From positions 372,001 through 436,000 of the forward strand of contig NZ_JBAMDD010000002.1 of assembly GCF_036961565.1 (NCBI RefSeq): a stretch of 64,000 nt of DNA. Reading direction: 5' to 3'. This document shows positions 9,313-18,852 of this stretch, in pieces. The translations under genes and the position numbers were made by a program. This DNA is from Chitinimonas sp036961565. GTDB lineage: Bacteria; Pseudomonadota; Gammaproteobacteria; Burkholderiales; Chitinimonadaceae. The notes below the pieces were generated by a model. The model was not told where the DNA came from. It ran no database searches and saw only the letters and a list, made by a program, of their open reading frames with translations. Position 1 is the stretch's first letter; the number at the start of each line of letters is the position of its first letter.

Positions 9313-9394
9313 GTAATCAGCGCAGTGCGCCGGTCTGCCGGTTGCCCGCCACCACCCCGTTTGACCTACACCGAGCCCAGACCCTGACCCGCCC

Positions 9395-10048
9395 ATGATC
9401 CAGTTCAACCAAGTCAGCAAGCGCTACCCAGGCGGCTACGAGGCCCTCAAGAACCTCAGCTTCCAGATAGAAACCGGGGAGCTGGTCTTTCTGGCCGGGC
9501 ATTCCGGCGCCGGCAAATCCACCCTGCTCAAGCTGATCGCCGGCATAGACAAACCCAGTGCCGGCTCGGTGGTGGTCAATGGCCAGAATCTCGCCGCCAT
9601 ACGTCGTGGTGCCGTACCCTATCTGCGCCGGCATATCGGCCTGATCTTCCAGGATCACAAGATCCTGTTCGATCGCAGCGTGTTCGACAATGTAATGCTG
9701 CCGCTCGATATCGTCGGCTACGACCGCCGCGAGGCCGCCCGCCGTGCCCGTGCGGCGCTCGACAAGGTTGGCCTGCTGGGCCGCGAGAAGATGAGTCCCA
9801 TCTCGCTCTCTGGCGGCGAACAGCAGCGCCTGTGCATTGCCCGCGCCGTTGTCCACCGGCCCAGCATACTCCTGGCCGACGAACCCACCGGCAATCTGGA
9901 CCGCGCCTATGCGCTGGACATCATGGAGCTGTTCAAGAGCTTCCACCAGGTCGGTGTCACCATCGTCATCTCCGCCCACGACGAAACCCTGATGGCGGAC
10001 TATGGCCGCCGCATCCTGCGTCTCAACAAAGGCCAGTTCACCCAGTGA
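9395..10048 (+). CDS. ftsE: Cell-division ATP-binding protein FtsE
   Basis: ABC-type ATPase that pairs with FtsX at the septum to activate peptidoglycan hydrolases. Walker A GHSGAGKST, Q-loop, signature LSGGEQQR and Walker B ILLADEPTGNLD are intact in 217 residues. It begins 82 bases after ftsY and is followed by ftsX after 13 bases. Confidence 0.95.
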   Translation: MIQFNQVSKRYPGGYEALKNLSFQIETGELVFLAGHSGAGKSTLLKLIAGIDKPSAGSVVVNGQNLAAIRRGAVPYLRRHIGLIFQDHKILFDRSVFDNVMLPLDIVGYDRREAARRARAALDKVGLLGREKMSPISLSGGEQQRLCIARAVVHRPSILLADEPTGNLDRAYALDIMELFKSFHQVGVTIVISAHDETLMADYGRRILRLNKGQFTQ

Positions 10049-10061
10049 GGAAACACCCAGC

Positions 10062-10967
10062 ATGAAGCACTGGCTCAATCTGCACCGTCTGGCGCTGGGC
10101 TCCACCCTGCGCCTGTTCGCCACCAGCCCGCTGGCCTCCAGCCTCAACCTGCTGGTGATCGGTATCGCCGTCGCCCTGCCATTGGGGCTGTACACCCTGG
10201 TGGGCAACCTCAGCCAGCTCGCCGGCCGCCTGCCTACCGAGCCGGAGGCCAGCGTGTTTCTGCAAACCACCGCCAGCCAGGCTGATATCAATCGCATCAA
10301 GGCCCTGCTAGGCCAGGAGCCCGCAGTGGCCGAGGTACGCCATATCAGCAAGCAGCAGGCCCTGCGTGACCTGGAACAATCCAGCGGCATGGCCGAGCTG
10401 CTGGCTGGCCTGGGTGACAACCCCCTGCCCGACGCCTTCAGCCTGACGCTCAAGGACGGCAACCCAGCCACGCAGGAGGCCTTGTCCAACCGGCTGAAGG
10501 CCGACCCGGCGGTAGAGCATGTGCAAATGGATTCGGAATGGGCACGCCGGCTGGCCTCGTTCATCAACCTGGGCCGCGAAGCCACGGTGACCATTGCTGC
10601 CCTGTTTGGCGCAGGCCTGCTGCTGGTAACCGCCAACCTGATACGGATGCAAATACTGACGCGCCGCGAGGAAATCGAGGTCAGCAAGCTGATTGGCGCC
10701 ACCGACAGCTTTATCCGCCGCCCCTTCCTGTATTTCGCTGCTTTGCAAGGCTTGCTGGGTGGCCTGGTGGGCTTGGGGCTGGTGGCCATCAGCCTGGGGC
10801 GTCTGGCAACCCCGGTAGACCAATTGGCAGCGCTGTATGGCGAGCAGTTCAAGCTGAGCTTGCCCCAGTGGCATGACCTGCTGATGGCCTTGGCCGTGGT
10901 CATGGCACTCAGCCTGACCGGGGCAATCTTCTCGGTACGCAAGCACCTGCGCGCCCTGGACGCCTGA
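10062..10967 (+). CDS. ftsX: Cell-division permease-like protein FtsX
   Basis: The ATG at 10062, after AGGAAAC, gives a 301-residue protein. It has an N-terminal membrane segment (LNLLVIGIAVALPLGLYTLVG), a periplasmic loop with the FtsX extracellular domain, and three C-terminal membrane helices. The cytoplasmic RREEIEVSKLIGATDSFIRRPF coupling segment is characteristic of FtsX. The frame extends upstream to 10002, but that part overlaps ftsE and has no ribosome site. Confidence 0.93.
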   Translation: MKHWLNLHRLALGSTLRLFATSPLASSLNLLVIGIAVALPLGLYTLVGNLSQLAGRLPTEPEASVFLQTTASQADINRIKALLGQEPAVAEVRHISKQQALRDLEQSSGMAELLAGLGDNPLPDAFSLTLKDGNPATQEALSNRLKADPAVEHVQMDSEWARRLASFINLGREATVTIAALFGAGLLLVTANLIRMQILTRREEIEVSKLIGATDSFIRRPFLYFAALQGLLGGLVGLGLVAISLGRLATPVDQLAALYGEQFKLSLPQWHDLLMALAVVMALSLTGAIFSVRKHLRALDA

Positions 10968-11053
10968 ACGCCTTGCCCTGCATCCGGCAAGGCGGCAAAC
11001 AACCTGGCGATAAGCCCTTGAACAGGCCCCGAGCGCGATAGACATGACCACCG

Positions 11054-11827
11054 CTAGGGCGCTGCCTGCTGGCTGGCCTTATAAGCCGCAATCGCCTTGT
11101 CCAACTGTCCTTCCGCCAGCACCTCGGTGAGTGCCTTGTCGAGGCGTAGGCGCCACTCAGCCGCCTGTGGATAGCGCCGAGACAGGATCAGATGCAATTG
11201 CTCATTGGCCTGTGGTACAGGCAGCGGCATGGCGCCGAATTCCTGCACCCTACCCGGCAAAGTCGCCGCGATAACCGACAAGCCCACCAACTCATCCTGT
11301 GGCACAAAATCCACCCGGCCGGCAGCCAGCACCTTGAAAGCCGCCGCTTCGTCCGAGGTATACAGCAGCTCGGCGCCCATGCGGTTCAGCTCTGCCTCCC
11401 ACCAATAGCCACGCGGCCCGGCCACTTTGTAGCGCGACAGCTCTGCCAGCGATTTGGGGTGCAGTTGCTGGGCATGCGAGCCCACGCGATAGAACAGCAT
11501 GGTGCGGTCCGAGTGCAAGGGCACGCTGTAATCAAAACGCTGAGCCCGCTCTTGCGTACGCACATAGGGCAGCCCCGCCAGCGCCTGCCCCTCCAGCACC
11601 AGTTTCTCCACCATGGGCCAGCTGACAAAGCGCCACACCGGCCTTGCCCCCGCCCTGACCATGGCCTGTTCGACCAGATCGCATAGCAAGCCATTGCCCG
11701 GTAACGAGGCCGAGGTATAGGGCGGCCACTCGCCCGTGGCCATGACCACGGGCCGCAACGGCTCAGCCACCGCCATCAGGCCTGGGGCCGCGCAGGCAGC
11801 CCAGGCCAGAAACCGACGCCTGTCCAT
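11054..11827 (-). CDS. Periplasmic solute-binding protein, family 3 type
   Basis: The ATG at 11827 lies after a purine-rich GGGGAGGGGAG and starts a signal peptide with an arginine cluster (MDRRRFLAWAACAAPG). This could use the Tat route. The mature part has the family-3 layout: ATGEWPPYTSASLPGNGLLCDLV at the start and SLAELSRYKVAGPRGY in the middle. It ends in a C-terminal helix (LDKALTEVLAEGQLDKAIAAYKA). No ABC permease or ATPase is next to it, so it may be a lone amino-acid-like sensor or binding protein, as often seen in Neisseriales. Ligand unknown. Confidence 0.8.
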   Translation of the reverse strand: MDRRRFLAWAACAAPGLMAVAEPLRPVVMATGEWPPYTSASLPGNGLLCDLVEQAMVRAGARPVWRFVSWPMVEKLVLEGQALAGLPYVRTQERAQRFDYSVPLHSDRTMLFYRVGSHAQQLHPKSLAELSRYKVAGPRGYWWEAELNRMGAELLYTSDEAAAFKVLAAGRVDFVPQDELVGLSVIAATLPGRVQEFGAMPLPVPQANEQLHLILSRRYPQAAEWRLRLDKALTEVLAEGQLDKAIAAYKASQQAAP

Positions 11828-12329
11828 CTCCCCTCCCCGCTCCCGGCAATCCCTGAACTGAGATTGAAGAATAGACCTGTCAACGTCTGCTTGGCAGCCC
11901 ATTTGCTGCGCACCACCATGCAGGCAGCAACCCCGCCTCGTTCGACCATACCCTCAGGGCAACTCCTCTATATATAAAGCCGGCCGCCTTGCCATCCATA
12001 CGGACCTGCACTATGAAGATAGGGGGATAGCCTAGGCACACGCTGCCAGCGCATCAGCCCGCAAAACCGCACACCCTGCTCGCTGTGCGGAAAAAGATCG
12101 ACTCACCACCGGTAGAGTCGCCAAGTCTGGGAGGAAGGTCATGCATACCTGTCGGTTCTGCGAACACCCGCGTTCACCGCACACACGCCTCCATCGCCTT
12201 GCCCGCCGCCATGCCTGATACCGGCGCCGCCAGCCTCAATCGCTGCCGTGCCGCGCCCAGGCCATGGCGCAAGTCCCTTACACCCACTTCCCGTTTCCCA
12301 CCCGCAACAAACTATTAGATGGAGGAAAG
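11828..12329. other. Intergenic region with two consecutive hairpins
   Basis: No gene is supported in these 500 bases. Two GC-rich hairpins follow one another: CCGCACA/TGTGCGG at 12067-12090 and CGACTC/GAGTCG at about 12098-12119. They are flanked by A-rich joints and lie some 210 bases upstream of the tail-collar gene. They could be a structured leader of that gene or a minus-strand terminator. I could not match them to a known riboswitch family. A TATATATAAAG stretch near 11970 may be part of a promoter for either divergent gene. Confidence 0.4.
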
Positions 12330-12986
12330 ATGGATCCCATACTCGGTCAAATCATTCTGTGGCCCATGCCCTGGGTGCCGCAAGGCTGGGCATTGTGCGA
12401 CGGCACGCTGGTCGGCATCAACCAGAACCAGGCCCTATTTGCATTGCTGGGCGTGACCTATGGCGGCAACGGCACCACCAACTTCGCCTTGCCAGACCTG
12501 CGCAACAGGGTGCCCATGGGTACCCAGAGCATGACAGCCGTAGGGCAGGTTGGCGGCGCTGCCAGCGCCACCGTGGCCGCCACTGGCGCGGGCAGTGTCA
12601 CCATCGGCCTCAACAACCTGCCTGCGCATACCCATACCGCCACCTTCACCCCAGGCGGTGGCAGCAGCAATGTGGATATCGCCATACCGGTGGATGCCAC
12701 CAACAATGGCGACAACAACACCCCAGGCAATACCCTGGTATTAGGCAAGGGTCTGACCGGTAATACTCCCGCCAAGGTCTATAGCTCGGCAGCCGCCAAT
12801 ACCACGCTCAAGCCCTTCTCGGTCAGCGTGCCTGCCGGCGGGGGTACGGTGGCCAATGCCAATGCCGGTGGCGGTCAAGCCTTGCCGATTTCGGTAAGCG
12901 TGCCAGTCACCGTGCCTACCATCCAACCTTTCGTCACACTGAACTACATCATCGCCACCAGCGGTATTTTCCCCAGCCGCCCCTGA
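12330..12986 (+). CDS. Phage tail-collar domain protein (microcystin-dependent-protein family)
   Basis: The ATG at 12330 follows a GGAGG five bases away. The 218-residue protein starts MDPILGQIILWPMPWVPQGWALCDG and continues with YGGNGTTNFALPDLRNRVPMG. This is the hallmark of the tail-collar (PF07484) family also called microcystin-dependent proteins. The second half is Gly/Asn/Thr-rich, ending in a beta-structured VTVPTIQPFVTLNYIIATSGIFP. No other phage genes are near. Such proteins are frequent in non-phage loci next to DUF6916-like proteins, as here, and are of unknown function, perhaps surface or secreted fibre-like proteins. Confidence 0.85.
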   Translation: MDPILGQIILWPMPWVPQGWALCDGTLVGINQNQALFALLGVTYGGNGTTNFALPDLRNRVPMGTQSMTAVGQVGGAASATVAATGAGSVTIGLNNLPAHTHTATFTPGGGSSNVDIAIPVDATNNGDNNTPGNTLVLGKGLTGNTPAKVYSSAAANTTLKPFSVSVPAGGGTVANANAGGGQALPISVSVPVTVPTIQPFVTLNYIIATSGIFPSRP

Positions 12987-13046
12987 TGCACCGCGCGCCC
13001 TGCTTCTGCCACGAGCCGGGCGCGCATCTACCGCAGGCACACTTCT

Positions 13047-13361
13047 ATGTTGGACAAACTCAGTCACGCCGATTTCGCCCCCACGGTCAACCAGCACTGG
13101 TCTCTGGAGGACAGCGACGGCAACACCCTTACCCTGCAACTGCTCACCGCCGTGGAGAAGCCCGCCTGGCACGTACCGCAACTCAGCCCGCGCGTGCCTT
13201 TCCTGCTGTCCTTCCTGGGACCACTCACACCACTGATCCCTCAAGGTCTTTATATCCTCGAGCACCCCGCCCTAGGCCGCCTGGAAGGTGTGCTGGTCAC
13301 ACCACAGCATGCGGCCGGAAATCTGCAGGATGGGCATCTCTATCAAGTCAATTTCAGCTGA
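13047..13361 (+). CDS. DUF6916-like small protein
   Basis: A 104-residue protein: MLDKLSHADFAPTVNQHW at the start, then a central PRVPFLLSFLGP and a terminal LYILEHPALGRLEGVLVTP. This matches the small domain often found beside tail-collar proteins (DUF6916 in my recollection). It begins 60 bases after the tail-collar gene on the same strand. The likely link is a functional pair, for example a chaperone or partner of the collar protein. That is an inference from adjacency only. Confidence 0.7.
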   Translation: MLDKLSHADFAPTVNQHWSLEDSDGNTLTLQLLTAVEKPAWHVPQLSPRVPFLLSFLGPLTPLIPQGLYILEHPALGRLEGVLVTPQHAAGNLQDGHLYQVNFS

Positions 13362-13515
13362 AACGCTGCTTAAAACCCAGTTTTACCGCCCCTCCATCCT
13401 CCATTTGAAGGATGGAAAGTACGGTCTGAACTGCAACACTGTGAAATACCCACTATCGCCCAATTAGTCGAGGGGCAGCCGCTCCTCGTGCTGGTTTATT
13501 GCAAGGAAAGTCGTC

Positions 13516-16500
13516 ATGGCACAAATCGCAAGCCTATCAAGGCTAGATTCCCACGGTAGGCACAAGCGGCCTTGGCAACACCTTGCAGTACTCTGCACCA
13601 TGCTGTTGCTCGGCATGCTGGCACTACCCGCCATGGCGGCGCAGGTCACTTTCCCTTTCACCAATGTCCAGAGCGACACGGCTAGCGCAACCGATACGGT
13701 AGGCAGCGACACGCTGACCATCACGCCGACCGGTGATGTGATCGATGTCGATGATCAAAACAATGTCCTGGGTGGCATCGCCAACCTCTCGGGGAATGCC
13801 CTAATAACCAACGACCCCTTCAATACCCCCAACACCACCAAGCTGACCTTGACGGTGGCCGGTGGCGCGGTCTTCGATCTGGATGGGTTGACCTGGTTCG
13901 ATATCGATGGTGGCAGCTTCAATGTCACGCTCACCACCAACAAGGGTAGTGTCAACAAGTCACTCGATGGCGGGACCGCTGCCGAGGCGGAAACCTTCAG
14001 CAACGCAGAGCTGCAGGGCGTCACCTACGTCGAGATCACCAAGCAAGGCGGCGGCACTTTCGCCATCGCCATCGACAATGTCATACTCGACAACATCACT
14101 CCGCCTACCGCCCCAGGTGCCCCCACCAGCGTCGTGGCCACGGCGGGCGACACGCAAGCCACTGTCACCTACACCGCACCGGCCTCCAACGGCGGCTCCG
14201 CCATCACCAGCTACACCGCCACCGCCAACCCTGGCGGTGCCACCGGCAACTGCGCCGGCCCCACTGCCTGCATGATCACCGTTACCGGCCTCAGCAACGG
14301 TACGGCCTATACCTTTACGGTGACGGCCACCAATGCCATCGGCACAGGTTCTGCCTCGACAGCATCCAACTCGGTTACCCCCAAGGCCAACCAGACCATC
14401 ACCTTTACCAACCCAGGCGCACAGAACTTCGGCACCTCGCCTACCCTGTCTGCCACCGCCACCTCGGGCCTGACACCAACGTTCAGCTCTTCCACTACCG
14501 GTGTCTGCACGATCACCAGCGGCGGAGCCCTGACTTTTGTCACGGCCGGCAGTTGCACCATAGATGCCGACGAAGCGGGCAATGCCTTCTTTAATGCCGC
14601 CACCACGGTATCGCGCACTTTCACTGTCAACGCCATCGTACCGGGTGCCCCCACCATAGGCACGGCCACGGCGGGCGATACCCAGGTCTCCGTGGCTTTC
14701 AGCGCCCCAGCATCCACCGGTGGTGCTGCCATCACCGGCTACACCGCCACCGCCAGCCCTGGCGGCGCAACAGGCACCAACGCCACTAGCCCTGTCGTCG
14801 TGACCGGCCTGACCAACGGGGTAGCTTATACCTTCACGGTCACTGCCGATAATTCGGCCGGTACAGGCGCAGCCTCGGCAGCCTCGAACTCAGCCACCCC
14901 CAAAGCCGCCCAGATCATTACCTTTGCTAATCCTGGCGCCCAGAATTTCGGCACGACACCCACGCTGACCGCTACCAGCGATTCCGGCCTGACGCCAACC
15001 TTCACCTCCAGCACCACGGGCGTCTGCACCATCACCAGTGGCGGAGCCCTGACCTTTGTCACCACCGGCACCTGTACCATCAATGCCGATGAAGCTGGCA
15101 ATGCCAGCTACCTGCCGGCCAGTCAGGTCAGCCGCTCCTTCACTGTCGCTGCTGTGGCACCCGGTGCGCCAACCAGCGCGACGGCAACCGCTGGCGATAC
15201 CGTCGCCTCCGTCAGCTTCAGCGCACCCGCGTTTACCGGTGGTGCCAGCATCACCGGCTACACCGTCACCTCCAACCCTGGCGGCATCACCGGCACCGGC
15301 GCCAGTAGCCCGATAGACGTCACCGGCCTGACCAATGGCGTGGCCTATACCTTCACGGTGACCGCCAGCAACTCCGCTGGCACCGGATCGGCCTCAACCG
15401 CCTCCAACAGCGTCACCCCGGCAGCCGGCCCCGCCGTCACCAGTGTGGCCGTGCCTGCCAACGCCAGCTATGGCGTAGGCAGGCAACTGGACTTCACCGT
15501 TACCTGGGACCAGAACGTCACCGTCACAGGCACTCCGCAGATCGCCCTGACCATCGGAGCCACCACCGTACAGGCCAACTACATCTCCTCGCCCACCGCT
15601 ACCACCAATTTGTTCCGTTACACCGTGCTGGCAGGTCAAACAGACGCCAACGGCATCACCGTCGGCGCGCTGACGCTAAATGGCGGCACCATACAGAGCG
15701 GTACGTCAGTCAACGCCACACTCACACTCAACAGCGTGGGCAGCACGGCCGCCGTGCTGGTTGAAACCGTGGCCCCCACCCTGCCGGCGGCCAATATCGT
15801 CGTCAACAACCAGGCCGACCCGCACAAGGTAGTGCTGACCTTCAGCGAAAACCTGGATGCCGCAACCCTGGGCAGCGGTAGCGCCTGGGCCGTCACCGCC
15901 AATGGCGGCACTCCGGCTTACGATGTCGCGTCGGTCGCCCTGGCCTCCGGTAACGAAGTGACTCTTACCCTGGCAAGCATCAACCTGACCGGCACAACCA
16001 GCTACATCCCCAATACTGCCGCCAATGCCCATATCAAGGTCACGCCCCCAGCCACCCTGGCAGATTTGGCGGGCAACACCTATGCCGCAGGCCTGGTCAC
16101 CGAGGCCGGTGCCACCCATGTACTCGATACCACGGCACCGACACTCAGCAGCGTAGCCAGCAGCAGCCCCACCGATACCGGCGGCATCCTGTCGGCATCG
16201 TCTAACGAGAAGGCCCGTGGTTACTGGATAGCAGTGCACAATGGCGCCACCGCTCCCACCGTCAACCAGGTCAAGGCTGGCGTCAACTATGGCGCCGTGG
16301 CGGTGGCCGCTGCCAGCAGCAGTGTCATGCCTGCCGGCAGCACCGCCACCTTTACCCTCAGCAACCTGACCGCCAGCACCGGCTACACCCTGTATCTGGT
16401 GGCCGAAGACGCAGCGGGGAACCCGGTAGCGGCCGCCGCCACCGCCACACTCACCACCGCAGCCGCCAGCAGCAATAGCGACACCCTGCCCACGGGTGGC

Positions 16501-18237
16501 GGATCAGCAACCCTGGCGCCGGACCAAACCATCTTTATCACCGACAACGGCGGTACGGGTTCCACCATCACGCTGGGCAGTACCGGCAGCAGCACCGTGA
16601 TTACCGGCAATGTGCAGTTGCCCAATACCGGCACCATCACCGTCAGCGGCAGCGGTGGCACCCAGTTGGGCGTGGTCAACGTGCCCACCACCGGCGGCGG
16701 TAGCCAGCCCGTGCTGTCGGTCAACAGCGGCAGCGCTACCTTCACCTCGGCAAGGGCGGGCCAGCCCCTGGGGGCCGCCAACGGCCTGATACTGGTGACA
16801 GCCAACAGCAGCGGCGCCAGTACCACCATTACTTCGCTAGGCAGCAACGCCCCTGTGGTCAACACCGGCGGCAATACCACAGTCACCATACTGGGTACCC
16901 CCCAGCAGGTTGCCGGCTCCACGCTGCAGTTGCTGGGCAGCAGCGCGGGTGGCCAGTCCGTCAGGTTCGAGGCCAGCAGAGGCAGCGAACCCGTCACACT
17001 GACACCCGGCAGCTTAGGCACCGTGTTTGCCGTACAGCCTGTCAATCTACCTGGCGGTGGCCAGACCAGCGCCTTGGTCGTCACCGGTGGCGACGTGCAG
17101 ATCAACGTACCGATATCCGGTAGCACCGGTATCGCCGCCGGTAGCCAGCCTGTGGCCGCCGACTCGGGCAGCCGCCTGACCGTGAGTGGCGTACCGGGCC
17201 AACAAACCCTGACGGTGCGCACCGGCTCCGCCAGACTGCCTGCCTCCAACCCAGCCACCCCGGCCAGGCAGCAAACCGCATCCAGCACACCTTACCTGCC
17301 GGATGGCATCGTCTATACCGGCGAGTCTGTTGTGCTGAACGGCCAGGGCCTACTGACTGCTGCCTACCTTGGCTCCGGCACGGGCACCGAAGGCCTGCTG
17401 GGTGATGCCAGGGTGCAAGCTGCGCCAACCAGCACCCTGATGCTGCAACTGCACAGCCCGCAACTGCAGGGCATCAGCACACGCAATCTGCGCCACGTCG
17501 GCAACGATATGCAGGACTACATCAGCAGCCTGGGCCTGGCCTACAGCAACCCCATCAGCAGCACCGGTGTGGTCACGCTGGCCCACAACCTCGAACGCTA
17601 CACAGTAGTCCCGGTGGGCCGCGTCCATATCGACATGGCCAAGGCAGATGGCATCACCTGGCGGCCAGATGGCATGTACGACGTTGCCCATCGCGGCTTT
17701 ATCGTGACCTACGCAGCCGGCCTGATCGACTATGCCGACTTCGCCAACCGCCTCACCCAGGGCCAAGGCAAAGCCACCATAGGCAAGACCGGCCTGCTGA
17801 TGCTGGAACTGGGCAACCAGCATTACGCCGGCCGCCCAGGCTGGGATACCTTGGCCTGCAACGCCCCAGGCTTTACCACCACAGCCGCAGGCTGGGTACG
17901 CTACGGTGATGCGAGTGGCGACTGCAAGATCATCTACCCCGCCATTGTCGAATTCACCGCCCTGGAAAGCGTGATTAACACACTCGACCCACAGGCCCGC
18001 GCACAGGTCGCAGACGATGGCAGCATCAAGCTGAACCTGCTGGCTGGCACCTACTACCTGCGGCCAGACTACGCGCTCTCTACCGTCCCGGCAGAGCACG
18101 CCAACGACGCATGGTGGGCAGGTAGCAATCAACTCATCTACCTGCGCTACACCAACAACCAGGCCCAGGCATTTGGCCTGACCTACCAGCCAGGCGAGGT
18201 ATCCAGCTTCAGCAAACTGCTCAGGCGCCAGCAGTAA
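13516..18237 (+). CDS. Giant secreted/surface protein with fibronectin-type repeats
   Basis: 1573 residues. AAGGAAAG precedes the ATG, and a signal peptide of about 45 residues ends in LPAMAAQ. After an N-terminal beta domain come three fibronectin type III repeats (PGAPTS...GDTQ...GSAITSYTA...NPGG; coding about 14110-14390, 14638-14900 and 15153-15420). They alternate with two Ig-like repeats carrying VCTITSGGALTFVT. Next is an adhesin-type region (VVLTFSENLDAATLGSG, DTTAPTLSSV), then a Gly/Ser/Thr-rich stretch. The C-terminal domain of about 300 residues (from GIVYTGESVVLNGQG) is unknown to me. There is no LPXTG, autotransporter barrel or obvious type I signal, so secretion is unclear. It is preceded by the tail-collar pair and ends at a terminator. 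It is probably an adhesin or extracellular matrix-like protein. Confidence 0.8.
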   Translation: MAQIASLSRLDSHGRHKRPWQHLAVLCTMLLLGMLALPAMAAQVTFPFTNVQSDTASATDTVGSDTLTITPTGDVIDVDDQNNVLGGIANLSGNALITNDPFNTPNTTKLTLTVAGGAVFDLDGLTWFDIDGGSFNVTLTTNKGSVNKSLDGGTAAEAETFSNAELQGVTYVEITKQGGGTFAIAIDNVILDNITPPTAPGAPTSVVATAGDTQATVTYTAPASNGGSAITSYTATANPGGATGNCAGPTACMITVTGLSNGTAYTFTVTATNAIGTGSASTASNSVTPKANQTITFTNPGAQNFGTSPTLSATATSGLTPTFSSSTTGVCTITSGGALTFVTAGSCTIDADEAGNAFFNAATTVSRTFTVNAIVPGAPTIGTATAGDTQVSVAFSAPASTGGAAITGYTATASPGGATGTNATSPVVVTGLTNGVAYTFTVTADNSAGTGAASAASNSATPKAAQIITFANPGAQNFGTTPTLTATSDSGLTPTFTSSTTGVCTITSGGALTFVTTGTCTINADEAGNASYLPASQVSRSFTVAAVAPGAPTSATATAGDTVASVSFSAPAFTGGASITGYTVTSNPGGITGTGASSPIDVTGLTNGVAYTFTVTASNSAGTGSASTASNSVTPAAGPAVTSVAVPANASYGVGRQLDFTVTWDQNVTVTGTPQIALTIGATTVQANYISSPTATTNLFRYTVLAGQTDANGITVGALTLNGGTIQSGTSVNATLTLNSVGSTAAVLVETVAPTLPAANIVVNNQADPHKVVLTFSENLDAATLGSGSAWAVTANGGTPAYDVASVALASGNEVTLTLASINLTGTTSYIPNTAANAHIKVTPPATLADLAGNTYAAGLVTEAGATHVLDTTAPTLSSVASSSPTDTGGILSASSNEKARGYWIAVHNGATAPTVNQVKAGVNYGAVAVAAASSSVMPAGSTATFTLSNLTASTGYTLYLVAEDAAGNPVAAAATATLTTAAASSNSDTLPTGGGSATLAPDQTIFITDNGGTGSTITLGSTGSSTVITGNVQLPNTGTITVSGSGGTQLGVVNVPTTGGGSQPVLSVNSGSATFTSARAGQPLGAANGLILVTANSSGASTTITSLGSNAPVVNTGGNTTVTILGTPQQVAGSTLQLLGSSAGGQSVRFEASRGSEPVTLTPGSLGTVFAVQPVNLPGGGQTSALVVTGGDVQINVPISGSTGIAAGSQPVAADSGSRLTVSGVPGQQTLTVRTGSARLPASNPATPARQQTASSTPYLPDGIVYTGESVVLNGQGLLTAAYLGSGTGTEGLLGDARVQAAPTSTLMLQLHSPQLQGISTRNLRHVGNDMQDYISSLGLAYSNPISSTGVVTLAHNLERYTVVPVGRVHIDMAKADGITWRPDGMYDVAHRGFIVTYAAGLIDYADFANRLTQGQGKATIGKTGLLMLELGNQHYAGRPGWDTLACNAPGFTTTAAGWVRYGDASGDCKIIYPAIVEFTALESVINTLDPQARAQVADDGSIKLNLLAGTYYLRPDYALSTVPAEHANDAWWAGSNQLIYLRYTNNQAQAFGLTYQPGEVSSFSKLLRRQQ
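14110..15420 (+). repeat. In-frame tandem repeats of about 516 bp within the surface-protein gene
   Basis: A module of fibronectin III plus Ig-like domains (about 172 residues) is present twice, followed by a third fibronectin III unit. Nucleotide identity between copies is visibly high, for example around 14498-14540 and 15015-15060, so recombination could change copy number. Confidence 0.75.
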
Positions 18238-18264
18238 ACCTCGCGCCCGCAGGCCACTCACGTA

Positions 18265-18288
18265 GCGCCCTCTTCGGAGGGCGCTTTT
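18265..18288 (+). terminator. Terminator after the surface-protein gene
   Basis: An 8-bp stem GCGCCCTC/GAGGGCGC closed by the stable loop TTCG is followed by TTTTCTTTT, 27 bases after the stop codon. Confidence 0.9.
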
Positions 18289-18445
18289 CTTTTAGCTGCA
18301 AGGATGCATGAGTGGGGAGATCACCCATCACGCGGCATCCCCCTATCACCACACGCAATCGATTTTTTACCTATCATGCAATTTGGCATACCATTGTCAT
18401 GGCAGTGCAAAACATGCGCCGCATATCACGCCCAGGGAGTAGCAA

Positions 18446-18616
18446 ATGGCAAATATCAAAGTAGGCGACGTAGTCATGCTGAAGAGTGGTGGACCACTGA
18501 TGACCGTCGAATCACTCTCACAAGCCATGAAGGCCTTCTGCATCTGGTTCGACGGCCCCATCCGCTACGAAGGCTACTTCGTGCTGGAGACACTGAAACC
18601 GGCGAGCACTGAGTAA
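18446..18616 (+). CDS. Small DUF2158 (YodC-like) protein
   Basis: A 56-residue open frame beginning MANIKVGDVVMLKSGGPLMTV, after a GGGAG ribosome site, and containing the tryptophan core CIWFDGP. This is the pattern of the YodC/DUF2158 family of small basic proteins (about 60 residues, function unknown). The frame is complete with a TAA stop. It stands alone in a gene-poor, AT-richer patch between the surface-protein gene and aidB. Confidence 0.8.
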   Translation: MANIKVGDVVMLKSGGPLMTVESLSQAMKAFCIWFDGPIRYEGYFVLETLKPASTE

Positions 18617-18852
18617 GAAGGTGAGCCGCAACAGGCTGCAAGGTAGGGGTGAGCGGCGCCTCCGCCAACCAAGCCGAGGCTGTGTGCGACAGGGCCAGCA
18701 CGGCATCTGGTCCCATAACGCATCAGCCCTCTCCTTGCAGGGCTAACGCGAGTGCGTTTTTGCAGCCCGCGAGTAGCGGCGCCCAATCTGCAGCAAGGGT
18801 GTAACATCAGCGATAGGCACCGCTAAATCAAGGCAAGATCGTAGAGATTTGC

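Noticed and set aside
9317..11002. A 561-codon minus-strand frame opposite ftsE-ftsX
   Set aside because: Low-complexity Ser/Arg-rich translation opposite two well-conserved genes.
12067..12119. A c-di-GMP or other known riboswitch in the tail-collar leader
   Set aside because: I could not place the conserved core of any riboswitch class on these hairpins.
12330..13361. Prophage remnant
   Set aside because: Only a tail-collar domain protein is present. No capsid, portal, terminase, integrase or attachment site is visible, and such genes often occur outside phages.
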